Part shown: piece by piece, positions 50,694 to 58,616 of the stretch
How positions within the stretch are numbered: the first letter of the stretch is position 1
How the letters are laid out: each line of letters starts with the position of its first letter
DNA from: Streptomyces olivaceoviridis
GTDB taxonomy: Bacteria > Actinomycetota > Actinomycetes > Streptomycetales > Streptomycetaceae
Direction: 5' to 3'
Assembly: GCF_014650115.1 (NCBI RefSeq)
Contig: NZ_BMUI01000005.1
Location: 124,001-188,000, forward strand
Length of the DNA stretch: 64,000 nt
Notes under the pieces: model-generated
Told to the model about the DNA's origin: nothing
Seen by the model: the letters and a program-made list of their open reading frames with translations, nothing else
Databases searched by the model: none
Program-made: the position numbers and the translations under genes

Positions 50694-51437
50694 TGCTGAT
50701 CGTCACGACCATGGGGCGCCGTCGCGGCGACCCACGGCCCGCCGTCCGACCCGGGCGGTCCGTGACGTGTGCCGCGGATCGGTTCCCGGCCGGACGTCGC
50801 ATCGGCGACCACCCTGAACAGTTCAGCGGCACGCGCACGGTCCTTCCCCGCCCAGCGCCCACGAACTGGTGGACGCCGACCGCATCGGCGCGCTGGGTGA
50901 CCCCTCTCTCCGGGTTGGTGGTCCGCGCGGGGGGTAGGCCGCGCCGTCGGAGGCACGCCCGGCAGCCGCCCTCTCCCAGCCGCCCGTCCCCGCGCACGTC
51001 CCGAGTCGCTCGCGGAGCCCGTTCACCTGGGTGGAAGCCCTGCTGCTCGTCCGCCTGCCGCGCATCCGATCGTGCCCTCATGCCGGAATGAACTGGTGAG
51101 GGTCCGGGACGATGCGCCCGGACGAGCGCCCGGGACCTGAGGGATGCGGGAAGCCGGTGCGCTCCTGAGCCCCTGCGCCACGGTGTACGGGGCTCAGCCC
51201 TCCGCTCGTGGGCCGGAGCTCACCTGTGGGCACGCCGACGTCCGCGCCCGTCCGCGGTGAGGCGGGCGGGGCCCGCACCCGCCGGCCGCCGCGGCGGCAC
51301 GCGACCGGCCTCGACCTGTCCGGCGCGGGAAGGAGCCGGCCATGGCGGCGACGCGGACCCGGAACCCGGTAGTCGCGGCTCGGCGCGGCAAGAGTTGGGG
51401 GACGCCGTACCGGACTCCCCGGCGGCAGCCGGTTTCG
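50694..51437. other. Stretch without a supported gene
   Basis: About 740 bp between the ssuA remnant and the Sir2 gene. No frame shows recognisable similarity, and Arg/Pro-rich readings in several frames indicate non-coding or eroded DNA. I see nothing definite in it. Confidence 0.5.
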
Positions 51438-51443
51438 TACTCT
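51438..51443 (+). promoter_or_regulatory. -10 box of Sir2 gene, possible leaderless start
   Basis: TACTCT ends 6 nt before the ATG at 51450 and no ribosome site is present. I find no good -35, so support is moderate. Confidence 0.35.
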
Positions 51444-51449
51444 TGCGGC

Positions 51450-52355
51450 ATGCGTATGCGCCCCACTCTGAGTTGGACCCCTACCGAGGACCTGCCGCCC
51501 GGCACCACGGATCTGGAGCCGGTCGCCGATGCGCTGAGGGCCGGCGGTGTGCTGGTGCTCAGTGGGGCGGGCATCTCCACGGAGTCGGGCATCCCCGACT
51601 ACCGGGGCGAGGGCGGGAGCCTGAGCCGGCACACCCCGATGACCTACCAGGAGTTCACCGCCGACGCCCAGGCCCGGCGCCGGTACTGGGCGCGCAGCCA
51701 CCTCGGATGGCGCACCTTCGGCCGTGCCCGCCCCAACGCCGGGCACCGGGCCGTGGCCGCGTTCGGACGGCACGGCCTGCTGTCCGGCGTGATCACCCAG
51801 AACGTGGACAGCCTGCATCAGGCCGCCGGCAGCGAGGGCGTCGTGGAACTCCACGGTAGCCTGGACCGGGTCGTCTGCCTCGGGTGCGGCGCCTTCAGCC
51901 CGCGCCACGAACTCGCCCAACGCCTGGAAGCGGCCAATCCGGACTTCGATCCGGTGGCGGCGGGGATCAACCCGGACGGTGACGCCGACCTCACCGACGA
52001 ACAGGTCGAGGACTTCCGCGTACTGCCCTGCGTGATATGCGGCGGCATTCTCAAACCGGACGTCGTGTTCTTCGGCGAGGCAGTTCCCCCACAGCGGGTG
52101 GAGCAGTGCCGGGAGATGGTCCGTGAGGCAACCTCACTGCTGGTCCTCGGTTCCTCACTGACAGTGATGTCCGGGCTCCGGTTCGTCCGCCAGGCGGCCC
52201 AGGCCGGGACGCCGGTACTCGTCATCAACCGCGACCAGACCCGAGGCGACCGGCACGCCCTCACCCGGGTCGCACTGCCGCTGGGGAGAGCCCTCACCAC
52301 CGTGGCCGACCGACTGGGCATCCCCGTCGACGTACCGGACCCGCTCCGGACCTGA
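51450..52355 (+). CDS. Sir2-family NAD+-dependent protein deacylase
   Basis: A 301-residue sirtuin. NAD-binding LVLSGAGISTESGIPDYRG, GVITQNVDSLHQAAGS, the catalytic His in VVELHGSLDRVVC, zinc ligands CLGC and CVIC, and LKPDVVFFGE and VLGSSLTVMSG. It removes acyl groups from lysines using NAD+. Of the two ATGs two codons apart I use the first. It stands alone between non-coding stretches. Confidence 0.94.
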   Translation: MRMRPTLSWTPTEDLPPGTTDLEPVADALRAGGVLVLSGAGISTESGIPDYRGEGGSLSRHTPMTYQEFTADAQARRRYWARSHLGWRTFGRARPNAGHRAVAAFGRHGLLSGVITQNVDSLHQAAGSEGVVELHGSLDRVVCLGCGAFSPRHELAQRLEAANPDFDPVAAGINPDGDADLTDEQVEDFRVLPCVICGGILKPDVVFFGEAVPPQRVEQCREMVREATSLLVLGSSLTVMSGLRFVRQAAQAGTPVLVINRDQTRGDRHALTRVALPLGRALTTVADRLGIPVDVPDPLRT

Positions 52356-53394
52356 GCCTCGACCGGGAAACGGTCCCCGCACGAGCGGCCCGCGCGGGGA
52401 CGGGGGGCGGCGCTACCGCCATCGGGCGGATCGTCACGCTGTGGTGACCCGCTCAGCGGGGCCACGACATGCCGCTGAGGTGCGCCGTGGCGCGGCACGG
52501 AGCTGTACCAGCGCCTCACGGCGCCGCCCGCCACGACGAACTGACACGGTCAGGCCGACGGGTCACTCATCCCCGTCGGCGCCCCTCTGCCAGGGGCGGG
52601 CCGGCCGCGTACGGTGCACAGCCGGGACGGGTTCGAACATGCCGGGAAAGCCATGTCCGGCATCCGGTTGGCGCCGGCCACCAGGCGAGGCAGCTTGTGC
52701 CGGTGCTGCCGCGGTGCGAGGGGATCGCGGCGTCGAGGCGTGGGATGACGACGGGGCGGGCCGTACGCGGTCGAGCAGCGCAAGAGCGTAGCTCGGCGCC
52801 GAGAAGGCCGGATCGCCGAGGTCGGCGACGGATACGGGTGGGCGGCGGCGGCGACGCGTCCCCGTCGCTGGTCCCGGCCAGCAGGGTCGCGCGCGGCGTG
52901 GCCCGTCCACGCGCCACCGTACCGACCAGCAGCCAGGCACCGATTCCAGGAGAGCGCTTCACGGGCCGGTAGCCGTCGCCGATGCCCGCCTGGCCCCGGA
53001 CCACCCACGGCCGGACCGCCACCGGACCGCCCCGCTCGTCGTGCACCGGGGAGCGCCGTGAGGGTGACGTCGGCGGGTGTGCCGTGACCGGCGCCCTGCC
53101 CGCGGGGACGGGTGGGTGGCCCCCGGCGGGGGTGCGTCGGGCAGACCACACCGTGCAGGACAGCCCGGTCGGCTGTCACCGTTATGGGGACGGGGCGGTG
53201 GGTGATGAGTATGGGTGATCTCCGCGTCGGTGACCTGCGTGAGCGATCAGGGAGAAACGCCAGTGCGGCCGACCGGGTGACATGTCCGGCGATCCGTCGG
53301 GTTGCGGAACTGACGGACTGTCGGTTGCCTCGTGAGCGGAACACACGAGATGTGCCGCGCAGCAGGCCGGACACTGTTCCGTGGGAGGATTCGC
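52356..53394. other. Long stretch without a supported gene
   Basis: About 1 kb. Several long frames exist but their products are Arg/Pro/Ser-rich with no family pattern and no ribosome sites. An inverted repeat CTCGTG (53329-53334)/CACGAG (53344-53349) lies about 45 bp before the next gene and could be an operator. Otherwise eroded or non-coding DNA. Confidence 0.5.
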
Positions 53395-53886
53395 ATGCGC
53401 TACAGACACATGGGTGCGGGTATCGGCCTGGTCCTCGGTGCCCTCGGGCTGCACATCCCGGCCGCTGCCGCCGCTGATGACTCCGATGTCCGTATCGACC
53501 CCTGGAATGCCCCACCGGGTTCCACGGTCACGGTCAGCACGAGGGCCTGCGACGCTGACGCGGACTATGGCAAGGGCTGGTCGGAGGTAGGAGGAGAGTT
53601 CCACCTCTTCGCAGGCGACGAGGAGGGGGTGCTCACCGGCGAGTTCGAGATCCCGGAAGGAACCCGGCCGGGCGACGACACAGTCACCGTGAAATGTCCG
53701 CCGCTGACCAAGGTCACGGAGACGTACCGGGTCACCGGACGCCCTCCGAGCGGCTCGGTCGACGCCGGCTTCGGACCGGCCGAAGACACAGGTACGGGGC
53801 TCGCCCTGGCCGGCGGGCTGCTCGCCACGGCCGCCGCCGGGGGTGCGGTCTGGTTGTACCGCCGCCCGAACGACAACCGAACCTGA
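53395..53886 (+). CDS. Secreted protein with C-terminal membrane anchor, unknown
   Basis: A 163-residue protein. Signal peptide ~1-27 (GAGIGLVLGALGLHIPAAAAA), a beta-rich middle of ~95 residues (VRIDPWNAPPGSTVTVSTRA; two cysteines, CDAD and VKCPPL), a short spacer, and a C-terminal hydrophobic helix GLALAGGLLATAAAGGAVWLYRR. There is no LPxTG-like motif. GGGAGG precedes the ATG. It precedes a class F sortase by 102 bp, an arrangement I believe is common in Streptomyces, so it may be a substrate or partner. Confidence 0.8.
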   Translation: MRYRHMGAGIGLVLGALGLHIPAAAAADDSDVRIDPWNAPPGSTVTVSTRACDADADYGKGWSEVGGEFHLFAGDEEGVLTGEFEIPEGTRPGDDTVTVKCPPLTKVTETYRVTGRPPSGSVDAGFGPAEDTGTGLALAGGLLATAAAGGAVWLYRRPNDNRT

Positions 53887-53898
53887 TCGCCCCACCCC

Positions 53899-53943
53899 GT
53901 CGGCCGGCCCCGTCCACGTCGGCCGGCCCCGCCCACGTCGGCC
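53899..53943. repeat. 19-bp tandem repeat, two copies plus a partial
   Basis: Units GTCGGCCGGCCCCGTCCAC and GTCGGCCGGCCCCGCCCAC (one difference) lie head-to-tail at 53899-53936, followed by a partial GTCGGCC. The repeats fall between the secreted-protein gene and the sortase gene; they may form alternative GC-rich RNA structure. Confidence 0.6.
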
Positions 53944-53988
53944 TGCGACCGGACCAAGAGACTCACCGGACCAAAGGACCCAACCGCG

Positions 53989-54642
53989 ATGGCACCCAGA
54001 CACCACTCCCCCGCTTCCCGAGGTCCGTTCATCCCGGCGGTGCTCCTTCCGACCTGCATGATGACGGCCGGTGTGGTGCTGCTGATCAGCGGGATGCATG
54101 ACGGGGAGCAACCCCCACAGCCACCGGCAGCCCATTCCTCCTCAACTCCCGCAGCCCCCGCCCGCCCCACCGTCCACCCGCTGCCCCCCGCGGATCCGGT
54201 CCGGCTCCGCATCGCCGCCATCGGGGTGAACGCCCCGATGACACGAGTGGGCCTCGATGCCGCAGGAGCACTGCGGACTCCCCCGCCTGACAAACCCGGC
54301 TACGCCGGCTGGTACGGCGACGGCACACCTCCCGGCTCGGCAGGCACCGCCATCGCCGCCGGGCATGTGGACACACCCGACGGCGACCCAGGTGTCTTCT
54401 ACGACCTCGGCGCCCTGACCGAGGGAGCCACCATCGAGATCAGCCGGACCGACCGGCGGACAGCGGTGTTCACCGTCCGCGCCGTCGAGCTCTACGACAG
54501 GAAGGAGTTCCCGAGCAAGAAGGTCTACGGCAGTTCCGGCCGACCCGAGCTCCGGTTGATCACCTGCGGGGGCGGCTACACCAAGCGCACGGGCTACCTG
54601 GGCAACGTCGTGGTCTACGCGACGCTGACCGCGGTGACGTAA
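53989..54642 (+). CDS. Class F sortase
   Basis: A 217-residue membrane-anchored transpeptidase. The N-terminal hydrophobic segment (PAVLLPTCMMTAGVVLLISG, ~16-35) is followed by a Pro-rich spacer and the sortase barrel: VRLRIAAIGVNAPM, GWYGDGTPPGSAGTAIAAGHVD (catalytic His), and LITCGGGY with the catalytic Cys, then KRTGYLGNVVV with an Arg near the active site. Class F enzymes of actinobacteria cleave LPxTG-like signals; no such substrate is seen in this window. Confidence 0.9.
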   Translation: MAPRHHSPASRGPFIPAVLLPTCMMTAGVVLLISGMHDGEQPPQPPAAHSSSTPAAPARPTVHPLPPADPVRLRIAAIGVNAPMTRVGLDAAGALRTPPPDKPGYAGWYGDGTPPGSAGTAIAAGHVDTPDGDPGVFYDLGALTEGATIEISRTDRRTAVFTVRAVELYDRKEFPSKKVYGSSGRPELRLITCGGGYTKRTGYLGNVVVYATLTAVT

Positions 54643-54671
54643 CCGGCCGAACCGACCCTGCCCGCGAGCGA

Positions 54672-55127
54672 TCAGCAGAACAGACCGGGGAGGCGGAGGA
54701 CCATCACCCCGTCACATGGAATTCGTAAGTCGGCCCGGGACTGCCAGAAGGCCGACTGCGCGTAACGATCCTCCTCCGCGACGTCGAGGCAGATCGCGAC
54801 GAGGCCGCAGTCGGCACGCACACCGGGGTGACCGGGACGCAGCACGCAGAACTCGTTGCCCTCCGGATCGGCCAGCACGTCCCACGAGACGTCCCCCTGG
54901 CCGATGTCGACCCGCGTCGCACCGAGCGTGAGAAGGCGCGCCACCTCGGCCTCCCAGTCCGGACCCCCGGCCAAGTCGAGGTGGAGCCGGTTCTTGTACG
55001 GCGTCTTCGGCTTCGCGGTCGGTACGAACCGCAGGTGCAGGCCGTCCGTCCGGCCCCGTGTCGCCTCCGACCAGAAGCGGTCCATACGCGCGACATCCAG
55101 CGCGTCGATCACGATCCCCGTCAGCAT
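54672..55127 (-). CDS. VOC (glyoxalase-fold) protein with truncated second repeat
   Basis: A 151-residue protein. The first VOC unit (MLTGIVIDALDVARMDRFWS to GQGDVSWDVLADPEGNEFCV) is complete. A second unit begins normally (GLVAICLDVAEED, AQSAFWQSRAD) but stops after ~30 residues, where family members run on for another ~90. The ATG follows GGGGGAA. A paralogous protein is at 57.4 kb. It may be functional as a single-domain protein. Confidence 0.8.
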   Translation of the reverse strand: MLTGIVIDALDVARMDRFWSEATRGRTDGLHLRFVPTAKPKTPYKNRLHLDLAGGPDWEAEVARLLTLGATRVDIGQGDVSWDVLADPEGNEFCVLRPGHPGVRADCGLVAICLDVAEEDRYAQSAFWQSRADLRIPCDGVMVLRLPGLFC

Positions 55128-55269
55128 CCCGTTCCCCCAAGCGTTCACACGTGTCGCCTGCTCACGCACCCCGGGCAAGCGGCACCGTTCGTAGGCCATG
55201 CCCGCGTCGCCCGCGCGTCATCACGCTATGGGATCGCGTGAGGCGGTCGCCGACTGGCACGCTGCCGCC

Positions 55270-55818
55270 ATGGATCACGCGGAAGCACTACTCATCGGCG
55301 GACGGGCAGGGGTCGGCAAGACGACGGTGGGGTGGGAGGTGTCGGCGTTGCTGCGCGCTGCGGCGGTCCCCCACGCGGTCATCGAGGGCGACTTCATGGG
55401 GCAGGTGCATCCGGCGCCGGAGGGGGACCCGCACCGTTCGGAAATCACTGAGCGGAATCTGACGGCCGTATGGGAGAACTTCGCCCGGCTCGACTACCGG
55501 CGTCTGATCTACACGAACACTGCGAGTGTGCTGCCTGAGGCGACGGGCATGTTCGAGCGCGCCATGGGGGCGAATGTGCGGATGACGCGGGTCCTGCTCA
55601 CCGCCTCCGACGCCACCGCTCGCGAGCGGCTGGTGGGCCGGGAACTCGGCTCGGAACTGGAGAAGGAGCTGGCAGGCGGTATCCGTAAAGGACGGCTCCT
55701 GGACGAGCGGGCCACCGCGGGGACGGTGCGGGTGAGGACGGACCTGCGGTCTGTCGTCGACATCGCGCGGGAGGTGGTGGCCGCAACCGGCTGGGTCGGG
55801 CAGCGTTCTCGTAAGTAA
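55270..55818 (+). CDS. P-loop kinase-like / ATP-binding protein
   Basis: A 182-residue protein with Walker A GGRAGVGKTT near the N-terminus (~10-19), EGDFMGQVHP resembling the nucleoside-kinase DE/R region, a YTNTAS element, and the LID-like RERLVGRELGSELEKEL. It resembles adenylylsulfate/shikimate-kinase-like AAA_17/33 proteins of unknown substrate common in Streptomyces. The ATG directly before the P-loop is chosen; an upstream open frame has no ribosome site. Confidence 0.8.
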   Translation: MDHAEALLIGGRAGVGKTTVGWEVSALLRAAAVPHAVIEGDFMGQVHPAPEGDPHRSEITERNLTAVWENFARLDYRRLIYTNTASVLPEATGMFERAMGANVRMTRVLLTASDATARERLVGRELGSELEKELAGGIRKGRLLDERATAGTVRVRTDLRSVVDIAREVVAATGWVGQRSRK

Positions 55819-56134
55819 GTGATCATCTGGAAGCCCTGATCGGCCAGGGGCGCGCGGCGGTGCTCGACTGTTCCCGGAGCATCGGCACGCAGGCCATCGG
55901 CCTTGCGCTGCGCGGACACAGCGTCACCGGAACCGACCTCAGCCCCCGCGCCGCCGCCCGCGCTGTCCAGGCGGAGAATGGCGCGTCGAGGTCCGCCGGA
56001 CCACCTACTGGGCGCTCGGTCAGAGGCGGCCGGCCGACCTCGCGGCCGATGCCGGGTTTGTCGACCCGGGGCGGCGGATGCCGCGGGAGACAGGCTTCTT
56101 CCAGCTGCTGCTCGTGGCCCGCGCCGGCGAGTAG
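55819..56134 (+). pseudogene. SAM methyltransferase with large internal deletion
   Basis: The first segment has a class I SAM-binding pattern, AAVLDCSRSIGTQAIGLALR then GHSVTGTDLSPRAAARAV. At about 55975 it joins, in a different frame, to the C-terminal part GEWRVEVRRTTYWALGQ ... RETGFFQLLLVARAGE with TAG at 56134. The middle ~110-130 residues normal for this family are gone. The gene starts directly at the stop of the P-loop gene, so the N-terminus is probably lost too. Confidence 0.75.
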
Positions 56135-56219
56135 GTGACTCAGCGCCGGGGGTGCCGGCGAGGCGGGCCATGGTCGTTCTCCTCGCTCGATCAGCGGATG
56201 CCCTGAAGGAAACGGCCGC

Positions 56220-56768
56220 TCAACCGGACGGTGGGACCGAGGACCGCACACCGAACCACTGCTCGGCGCCGTACTCCTCGAACCGCTCCACCTCGGTGAA
56301 CCCCAGCTTCGCCGCGAGGCGCCTCGCGCGGCCGTTGGCGGTCTGGGTGCAGAGCACCACCGGCTCACCGGGCAACGCGTCGGCGAACCAGTCGAGTGCC
56401 GCTGCGCACGCCTCTGCCGCGTACCCGCGTCCCCACGCCTCCGGCAGGAACATGTAGCCGAGTTCGGCCTCCCCGGCATCGGGGCGGACGTGACCCGGAC
56501 GTGTTGCGTCGCGCCTATCGAGCGTGATCACGCCGATCATCGCTCCGTCGAGATCAACCACGAAGAGGCCGGGACGCCGCCCTGGCACCTCAGGCACCGC
56601 GCGCTCAAGCTCATCTCGCGGTCGCGGCCCACCGATATAGGTGCCCACCTCTGGCGATGCGAACAGCTCGATGAACGCCGCCCGGTCCCGGGCCTCGGAC
56701 TCGCGGAGCACGAGCCGTTCGGTCCTTATCGGGTCAGGTGGCCAGGCGACGGCTCCGAGTTGAGTCAT
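56220..56768 (-). CDS. GNAT acetyltransferase (RimJ/RimL-like)
   Basis: A 182-residue GNAT protein. RTERLVLRESEARDRAAFIE is the usual start, AELGYMFLPEAWGRGYAAEA the acetyl-CoA-binding core (motif A), and ANGRARRLAAKLGFTEVE the motif B end. It acetylates an amine, often a ribosomal protein or antibiotic; the substrate is unknown. The ATG lies 7 nt after TAGGTT (minus strand) with no ribosome site, so the mRNA is probably leaderless. Confidence 0.9.
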   Translation of the reverse strand: MTQLGAVAWPPDPIRTERLVLRESEARDRAAFIELFASPEVGTYIGGPRPRDELERAVPEVPGRRPGLFVVDLDGAMIGVITLDRRDATRPGHVRPDAGEAELGYMFLPEAWGRGYAAEACAAALDWFADALPGEPVVLCTQTANGRARRLAAKLGFTEVERFEEYGAEQWFGVRSSVPPSG

Positions 56769-56918
56769 GATGGGCAACCTATCGCTCGGCCGTGAGGGTG
56801 ATCCGAGAGGGAAGGTCACGTCGGCCACTGCTGGCAGCATCTGATTGTCACCTGTGGCGGCCGTCCTCCTGAGTGGCCGGGGACCGCAACGGGTACAGCC
56901 CGGCGTCGTCGGCTGTGG

Positions 56919-57317
56919 TCAGCCGGTCAGGGGCTGCCATTGGTCTTCCCGCGCGGGATCGACGCTGCCGAGCCATATCGGCGTCCCGCCGATCAAGCCG
57001 GGCTGGTCCCGCGTGGCCAAGGCGGGGGTTTCGAGCATGTCGGCAGCCTCTTCCAGGTAGGTGACGAGCGTGTCCAGTACGTCACCGGGGTCATCGTCGT
57101 AACGGGACCAGCAGCCCAGGAATCCGGTGGCCGCGTCCCAGTACAGGCCTGACGTGCGGTCAGCCGGGCCGCAGGAGACGACCGGGATCCAGGATCTGTT
57201 CGAGGAGTTGCGCTTCGCCATGCGTGGCGTGACCGTGCGCTGAACAAGGTCCGTGGTGGAGAGGGCCGGCCAGCGCGATGTCCAACCGAGGTGATTCCGG
57301 ACCGAGGCGGTGGTCAT
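56919..57317 (-). CDS. Small conserved-looking protein, unknown function
   Basis: A 132-residue protein starting MTTASVRNHLGWTSRWPAL. The C-terminal half has a regular pattern: GLYWDAATGFLGCWSRYDDD, VLDTLVTYLEEAADMLETP and LIGGTPIWLGSVDP. Soluble and acidic; no known motif. I recall similar proteins in streptomycetes but no function. The start is the first ATG after the divergence from upstream Pro/Arg-rich sequence. Confidence 0.6.
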   Translation of the reverse strand: MTTASVRNHLGWTSRWPALSTTDLVQRTVTPRMAKRNSSNRSWIPVVSCGPADRTSGLYWDAATGFLGCWSRYDDDPGDVLDTLVTYLEEAADMLETPALATRDQPGLIGGTPIWLGSVDPAREDQWQPLTG

Positions 57318-57367
57318 AGGCACGAGCCCACGCGGCCCACTTGTCCAGATGGCGTCAAGGCTCCGCG

Positions 57368-57742
57368 TCAGGACGGGGCGAGGACGCAGAACTCGTGTCC
57401 CTCCGGGTCGGCCAGGCACGTCCACGGGACGTCGCCCTGGCCCACGTCGGCGGGCGTCGCGCCGAGAGCCTTCAGGCGCGCGATCAGCTCCGCCTGATGG
57501 GACGTCGAGGTGGTGGCGAGATCGAGGTGTACACGGTTCTTCGTCATTGTCTTGGCGTTCGGGACGGGAACGACGTCGACGCAGACGGCGAACGGGTCCG
57601 GCCAGACGGGGCCGCTGGCGGGGCCGACGTAGGTCGTCACGCCGGGGCTGTAGGCACTCCAGCCGAGCGCCTCCGCCCAGAACCGGCCGACCGCCGAGGC
57701 GTCGAGGGCCTTGATGTTCACCTGAACAGGTCGCAGTGCCAT
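57368..57742 (-). CDS. VOC (glyoxalase-fold) protein
   Basis: A 124-residue single-domain VOC protein. VQVNIKALDASAVGRFWAEALGW starts the fold and GDVPWTCLADPEGHEFCVLAP ends it, nearly the same ending as the protein at 54.7 kb. Such proteins include antibiotic-binding and metal-dependent enzymes. The ATG follows TAGGAT (minus strand) by 7 nt without a ribosome site, so the mRNA is probably leaderless. Confidence 0.88.
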   Translation of the reverse strand: MALRPVQVNIKALDASAVGRFWAEALGWSAYSPGVTTYVGPASGPVWPDPFAVCVDVVPVPNAKTMTKNRVHLDLATTSTSHQAELIARLKALGATPADVGQGDVPWTCLADPEGHEFCVLAPS

Positions 57743-57796
57743 GCCGGCGATCCTATGCGCCCGCTCTGCGAGGACATTCGCGCGTGGGGACGCGGG

Positions 57797-58558
57797 TCAG
57801 GGCATGGTGGGTGCGCGCTCTCGGAGGTAGGCCTCCATCTCGGCGGCCCCGGTCAGCATCGCGCGCCCGCGGGCGGACAGCCGGCCGTGCCAGTCGGACA
57901 GTGCGGTCTCCAGTGGCTCCAGTCCGCCGGCCGCCCGCACCTGGGCGATCAGCGGGGCGATCTGTTCCAGGAGGTAGCCGCCCCGCCTGAGCTGGTGGGT
58001 CAGCCTCGCGTCCCGTACGTCGGCGGCGTCGTAGACGCGGTATCCGGTCCGCGGGTCGCGGCACGGGCGTACGAGTCCGGCGCGCTCCCATTTGCGCAGG
58101 GTCGCGGGCCGGATGCCGAGCTTGACTGCCAGTGGCCCGATGAACGTGCCGCCGGGCCTGGAGACCGCGGCCGGCTCGGCCCCCGTATCAGGCTCGGGCG
58201 ACACGGTGGACGCCAGTTCGCGGAGGGCGTTCTCCACGGCTTGCAGGGTCCGCCGGTCGTCGAGGAGTTGGGCGTGGCTCCCGTCGATGAGGCGGAACGC
58301 CTCGTCGACCGTGTCCTGGTTCACGGCTCGCATGATCGACGTCGCCGTCTGGTGGCCGTGGCCGGGTAGCAAGGCGAGAAACGCGCGCAGGGCCTGGGCG
58401 TGCAGTGGGGTGTAGACGCGGTGGCCGTGGGGTGTGCGGTCGGCGCCCGGAAGGATGCCGGCCTCCTCGTAGTTCCTGATCGCCTGCGTGGACAGACCGC
58501 TTCCACGGGCCAGGTCAACCGGCCTGAGTCTTCCACCGCTTTGAAGGTTTCGCCCCAT
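57797..58558 (-). CDS. MerR regulator with two HTH domains (TioE-like)
   Basis: A 253-residue protein with two MerR-type winged helices: ~13-80 (VDLARGSGLSTQAIRNYEEAG, HGHRVY) and ~140-205 (LAVKLGIRPATLRKWERAGL, TGYRVYDAADVRDA), joined by a helical linker. The C-terminal ~45 residues may bind an effector. Tandem-MerR proteins of the TioE type are typically placed next to resistance or efflux genes. It is divergent from an erythromycin-esterase-type gene with only 58 bp between starts, so it very likely controls it. The exact start is uncertain, since no ribosome site is seen. Confidence 0.9.
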   Translation of the reverse strand: MGRNLQSGGRLRPVDLARGSGLSTQAIRNYEEAGILPGADRTPHGHRVYTPLHAQALRAFLALLPGHGHQTATSIMRAVNQDTVDEAFRLIDGSHAQLLDDRRTLQAVENALRELASTVSPEPDTGAEPAAVSRPGGTFIGPLAVKLGIRPATLRKWERAGLVRPCRDPRTGYRVYDAADVRDARLTHQLRRGGYLLEQIAPLIAQVRAAGGLEPLETALSDWHGRLSARGRAMLTGAAEMEAYLRERAPTMP

Positions 58559-58582
58559 CAGACCGCCGAAATCGCACAAAAG

Positions 58583-58609
58583 TTTCTACCGAGGGTTCAA
58601 AGATACCGT
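58583..58609. promoter_or_regulatory. Overlapping divergent promoters of MerR and esterase genes
   Basis: Plus strand: TACCGT (58604-58609) lies 7 nt before the esterase ATG, again a leaderless pattern, with an AT-rich segment upstream. Minus strand: TAGAAA (58583-58588) is a candidate -10 for the MerR gene. The whole divergent region is 58 bp, so one bound regulator would cover both. Confidence 0.45.
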
Positions 58610-58616
58610 TTAAGGC

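Noticed and set aside
50823..51091. Possible N-terminal part of the sulfonate-binding protein upstream of the remnant
   Set aside because: I read the minus-strand frames here for binding-protein patterns and found none; the segment looks deleted rather than frameshifted.
52622..52650. GGGTTCGAAC motif resembling a tRNA T-arm
   Set aside because: The flanking bases do not pair as a T stem and no acceptor, D or anticodon arms can be built around it.
56493..56795. Forward frame opposite the GNAT gene
   Set aside because: It is the complement of a well-supported acetyltransferase and has no independent similarity.
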